Shown here: piece after piece, positions 41,680 to 43,165 of the stretch
Layout of the letters: the number at the start of each line of letters is the position of its first letter
How positions within the stretch are numbered: position 1 is the stretch's first letter
NCBI GenBank assembly: GCA_964396055.1
Contig: CAYNDV010000026.1
Location: forward strand, 1 to 43,165
DNA: 43,165 nucleotides
Source of the DNA: CAYJPV01 sp964396055
Lineage (GTDB): Bacteria > Acidobacteriota > Vicinamibacteria > Vicinamibacterales > JAKQTR01
Reading direction: 5' to 3'
Translations under genes and position numbers: made by a program
The notes under the pieces: model-generated
What the model saw: only the letters and a program-made list of their open reading frames with translations
What the model was told of the DNA's origin: nothing
Database searches by the model: none

Positions 41680-42699
41680 CTACTTCCCGTATCGCTGCCG
41701 GATCATCGGAATCAGGTACTCCGAGAACGCGCGATCGAAGTCGTATTCAGGCTTCCAGCCCCAGTCGTACCGCGCCGCCGAATCGTCCACGTCGGCCGGC
41801 CACGAGTCGACGATGCCCTGGCGCTTCACGTCGTTCTGATACGTGATCTGCGCGGACGGGAACGCCTCGAGCACGACCGTCCGCACCTCGTCGGCCGACG
41901 GATTGAAGGCACCGACGTTGTAGGTGGTCTTGGTCAGGCGTTCGCGGGGGGCGGCGGCGAGCCGGAGCAGCACCTCGACGCCGTCCGGCATGGCCATGAA
42001 GGGGATGCGCGTGTCGGGCCGCACGAAGCATGCGTACGGCTCGCCCTTCGCGGCGGCATGGATCATCTCCGGCGCGTAGTCCGAGGTGCCGCCTGACGGC
42101 ACGGTCACGGCCGAGATCAGCCCCGGGAACCGGACGCCGCGGAAATCCACCTTGCCGGACATGGGCTCGGCCGCCAGTTGCTTGTAGTGACGCGCGTAGT
42201 ACCGCCCAAGCTGCTCGCAATACAGCTTGTTGCAGCCGTACATCGTCGTCGGCTGGTTGAACTGCTCCTCGCGGACCTTGCCCGCCTTGGCCTTCGTTTC
42301 GAGGTCGGGCATCCCGAAAGCCGCGATGGACGACGGGTAGAGGAAGACGACGGGGCGCCCGTGCGATTCGGCCTGCTTCTGCGCGAACTCGAGCAGGTTC
42401 ATGGTGCCTTCGACGTTCACCTGGTGCGCGGTGACGGGCGTGAACTCGCTGCGCGTCGACAGGTACGCCGCCAGGTGGTAGACGTGGTCGATGTCGAACT
42501 CGGCGAGGATCCGGTCGAGGGCCGAGGTATCGGTGATCGACCCGATCACCTCGCGGTGCACGAGGCGGCCCAACTCCGGTTCGAGGGCCCGCACGTCCAG
42601 GGTGACGATGGTCCGGTTGCCGTCGGCGGCCAGGCGTTCGATGAGGCCGTGGCCGATTTCGCCGCTTGCTCCAGTGATAAGGACTCCGGGTCTGCGCAC
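41680..42699 (-). CDS. SDR-type L-threonine 3-dehydrogenase
   Basis: A 339-aa NAD-dependent extended SDR. It oxidises L-threonine to 2-amino-3-ketobutyrate. The Rossmann motif is ITGASGEIG, and the catalytic S and YxxxK are in YPSSIAAFG and MYGCNKLYCE. Features typical of the threonine dehydrogenase branch (rather than UDP-galactose epimerases) are LAAYLSTRSE, GGTSDYAPEMI and KRQGIVDSWPADVDDSAAR. The start is a GTG at 42699 with GAGGAG eight bases upstream. No glycine C-acetyltransferase gene is visible; it may lie elsewhere. A TATAAT box and a hairpin leader lie upstream. Confidence 0.85.
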   Translation of the reverse strand: MRRPGVLITGASGEIGHGLIERLAADGNRTIVTLDVRALEPELGRLVHREVIGSITDTSALDRILAEFDIDHVYHLAAYLSTRSEFTPVTAHQVNVEGTMNLLEFAQKQAESHGRPVVFLYPSSIAAFGMPDLETKAKAGKVREEQFNQPTTMYGCNKLYCEQLGRYYARHYKQLAAEPMSGKVDFRGVRFPGLISAVTVPSGGTSDYAPEMIHAAAKGEPYACFVRPDTRIPFMAMPDGVEVLLRLAAAPRERLTKTTYNVGAFNPSADEVRTVVLEAFPSAQITYQNDVKRQGIVDSWPADVDDSAARYDWGWKPEYDFDRAFSEYLIPMIRQRYGK

Positions 42700-42757
42700 G
42701 GTATGAGCTCCTCGCCGCCCGGGTATGAATCGAAGGCGGCCCGTCTGGGATCAGGGG

Positions 42758-42785
42758 CGTGGGACATGGGCCTTGGGACGCGGGA
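42758..42785. repeat. Heptanucleotide repeat, four units
   Basis: CGTGGGA, CATGGGC, CTTGGGA and CGCGGGA are consecutive 7-bp units, the reverse-strand version of the YCCCNTG units at 29530-29592. Confidence 0.6.
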
Positions 42786-42798
42786 GTACGTCCCAAGG
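42771..42798 (-). promoter_or_regulatory. Hairpin in the putative leader of the threonine dehydrogenase gene
   Basis: CCTTGGGACG (42771-42780) and CGTCCCAAGG (42789-42798) form a perfect 10-bp stem with an 8-nt loop, between the TATAAT box and the start codon. It could affect message stability or attenuate. Confidence 0.45.
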
Positions 42799-42807
42799 GA
42801 TTACCGG

Positions 42808-42813
42808 ATTATA
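42808..42813 (-). promoter_or_regulatory. -10 box candidate of the threonine dehydrogenase gene
   Basis: A perfect TATAAT on the minus strand in an otherwise GC-rich spacer, about 105 bp upstream of the GTG start. No good -35 box is seen, so confidence is moderate at best. Confidence 0.35.
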
Positions 42814-42941
42814 CGACGGCCGGGTTGGGGGCCTGTGCCCGGGACTCTGGGCTCCGGGCTCGGGCCGGCACGGCCGCTCGCGAGCCGGACTCCGCAGGCC
42901 GGGAACCCTCCTCGGCTCAGCCTCGGGTTCCCTGTTCGTGG

Positions 42942-42985
42942 CGTCCGGCTTCCCTCGACGTCGCTCGGGACAGGTCAGCCGGACG
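42942..42985. repeat. Inverted repeat CGTCCGGCT/AGCCGGACG
   Basis: Arms at 42942-42950 and 42977-42985, with an inner TCCC/GGGA pair, form a 44-nt hairpin. The arm sequence is the same as that of the REP-like palindrome, so this may be a longer relative of it. Confidence 0.6.
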
Positions 42986-43063
42986 TGGCGACCCCGCGGC
43001 CTGCTCCGTACGGCTCGCTCGGACCCTGCCCGGCCCGAGCATCCTGCTCCGTGGAGCGTGTCC

Positions 43064-43089
43064 CTTCTTGCTTCTTGCTTCTTGCTTCT
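43064..43089. repeat. Heptanucleotide repeat CTTCTTG, 3.7 units
   Basis: Three full CTTCTTG units and a partial fourth. It is the third 7-bp-period tandem repeat in this window. Confidence 0.75.
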
Positions 43090-43122
43090 ACACGTGAACC
43101 ACAACTCCACGCCCCAAGCCCC

Positions 43123-43165
43123 CTACCGCGTGAGCTTCCGGTACTTGATCCGGTGCGGGCGGTCG
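43123..43165 (-). CDS. C-terminal fragment of an unidentified gene (possibly EttA-like)
   Basis: The minus strand reads DRPHRIKYRKLTR then TAG. The basic PHRIKYRKL tail resembles the end of EttA-type ABC-F proteins, but 13 residues are too few to be sure. The remaining gene lies outside the window. Confidence 0.3.
   Translation of the reverse strand, partial: DRPHRIKYRKLTR

Larger units (their letters stand above)
42700..43122. other. Repeat-rich non-coding spacer of about 420 bp
   Basis: No plausible gene is present. The spacer holds a promoter candidate for the threonine dehydrogenase gene, two 7-bp tandem repeats, a leader hairpin and a large dispersed-type inverted repeat, each listed separately. 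Confidence 0.7.

Overview
This is a GC-rich bacterial window carrying about 33 genes, two of them cut by the window edges. Several traits point to Acidobacteriota, probably class Vicinamibacteria: two large TonB-dependent receptors with an N-terminal carboxypeptidase-regulatory-like (CNA-B-like) domain, Tat-exported Gfo/Idh oxidoreductases and xylose-isomerase-like TIM barrels, secreted S9 and M28 peptidases, and a very short omega subunit. The taxonomic call is inference from gene families. A run of exactly 100 Ns flanked by an identical 55-bp direct repeat shows that this is a scaffolded draft assembly, possibly from a metagenome.

Layout. (1) 1-6716, all minus strand: a D-amino-acid/peptide locus with a TonB receptor, an M55 D-aminopeptidase (broken only by the assembly gap), a YheO-type regulator, RidA, a D-cysteine desulfhydrase-family PLP enzyme and a dicarboxylate/amino-acid symporter. 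(2) 7067-9953, minus: a split UxaA-type hydro-lyase (SAF subunit plus large subunit, ATGA-coupled) next to a LarA-family nickel racemase/epimerase. (3) 10073-22874, plus: a LacI regulator, then an exported TIM-barrel protein and Gfo/Idh oxidoreductase, a SusC-like TonB receptor, and a run of mostly overlapping or closely packed genes (bicupin isomerase, MFS carrier, secreted DUF4380-like protein, TalC transaldolase, aldehyde dehydrogenase, second exported TIM barrel). Two matching near-palindromes, in front of the UxaA operon and the TIM-barrel operon, suggest that the LacI protein joins both arms in one regulon. (4) 22933-25478, plus: a coupled NarI-like membrane cytochrome and HdrD/DsrK-like CCG iron-sulfur protein. 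(5) 25545-30929: M28 and DPP-IV peptidases, orphan rpoZ, and a MATE exporter preceded by a heptanucleotide tandem repeat. (6) 31002-36685, minus: a sulfur respiratory island with a Tat-exported molybdopterin reductase, a ferredoxin subunit, an NrfD/PsrC membrane subunit, two half-size YeeE/YedE sulfur permeases and a rhodanese-fold protein without its cysteine. (7) 36848-42699, minus: a FadL-like outer-membrane porin with a good sigma-54 promoter and upstream palindromes, its probable sigma-54 activator, adenine deaminase, a 171-bp palindromic element, and an SDR-type threonine dehydrogenase.

The most promising undescribed system is regions 2 and 3. An outer-membrane receptor, an exported sugar-oxidising pair, a sugar-acid importer, and an intracellular LarA epimerase plus UxaA-type dehydratase with aldehyde dehydrogenase and transaldolase look like one pathway for an unusual glycoside or sugar acid. 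The second most interesting is the FadL/sigma-54 unit, where activator, activator sites, promoter and target gene can all be read from the sequence.

No tRNA, rRNA, CRISPR array, insertion sequence or prophage gene was seen.
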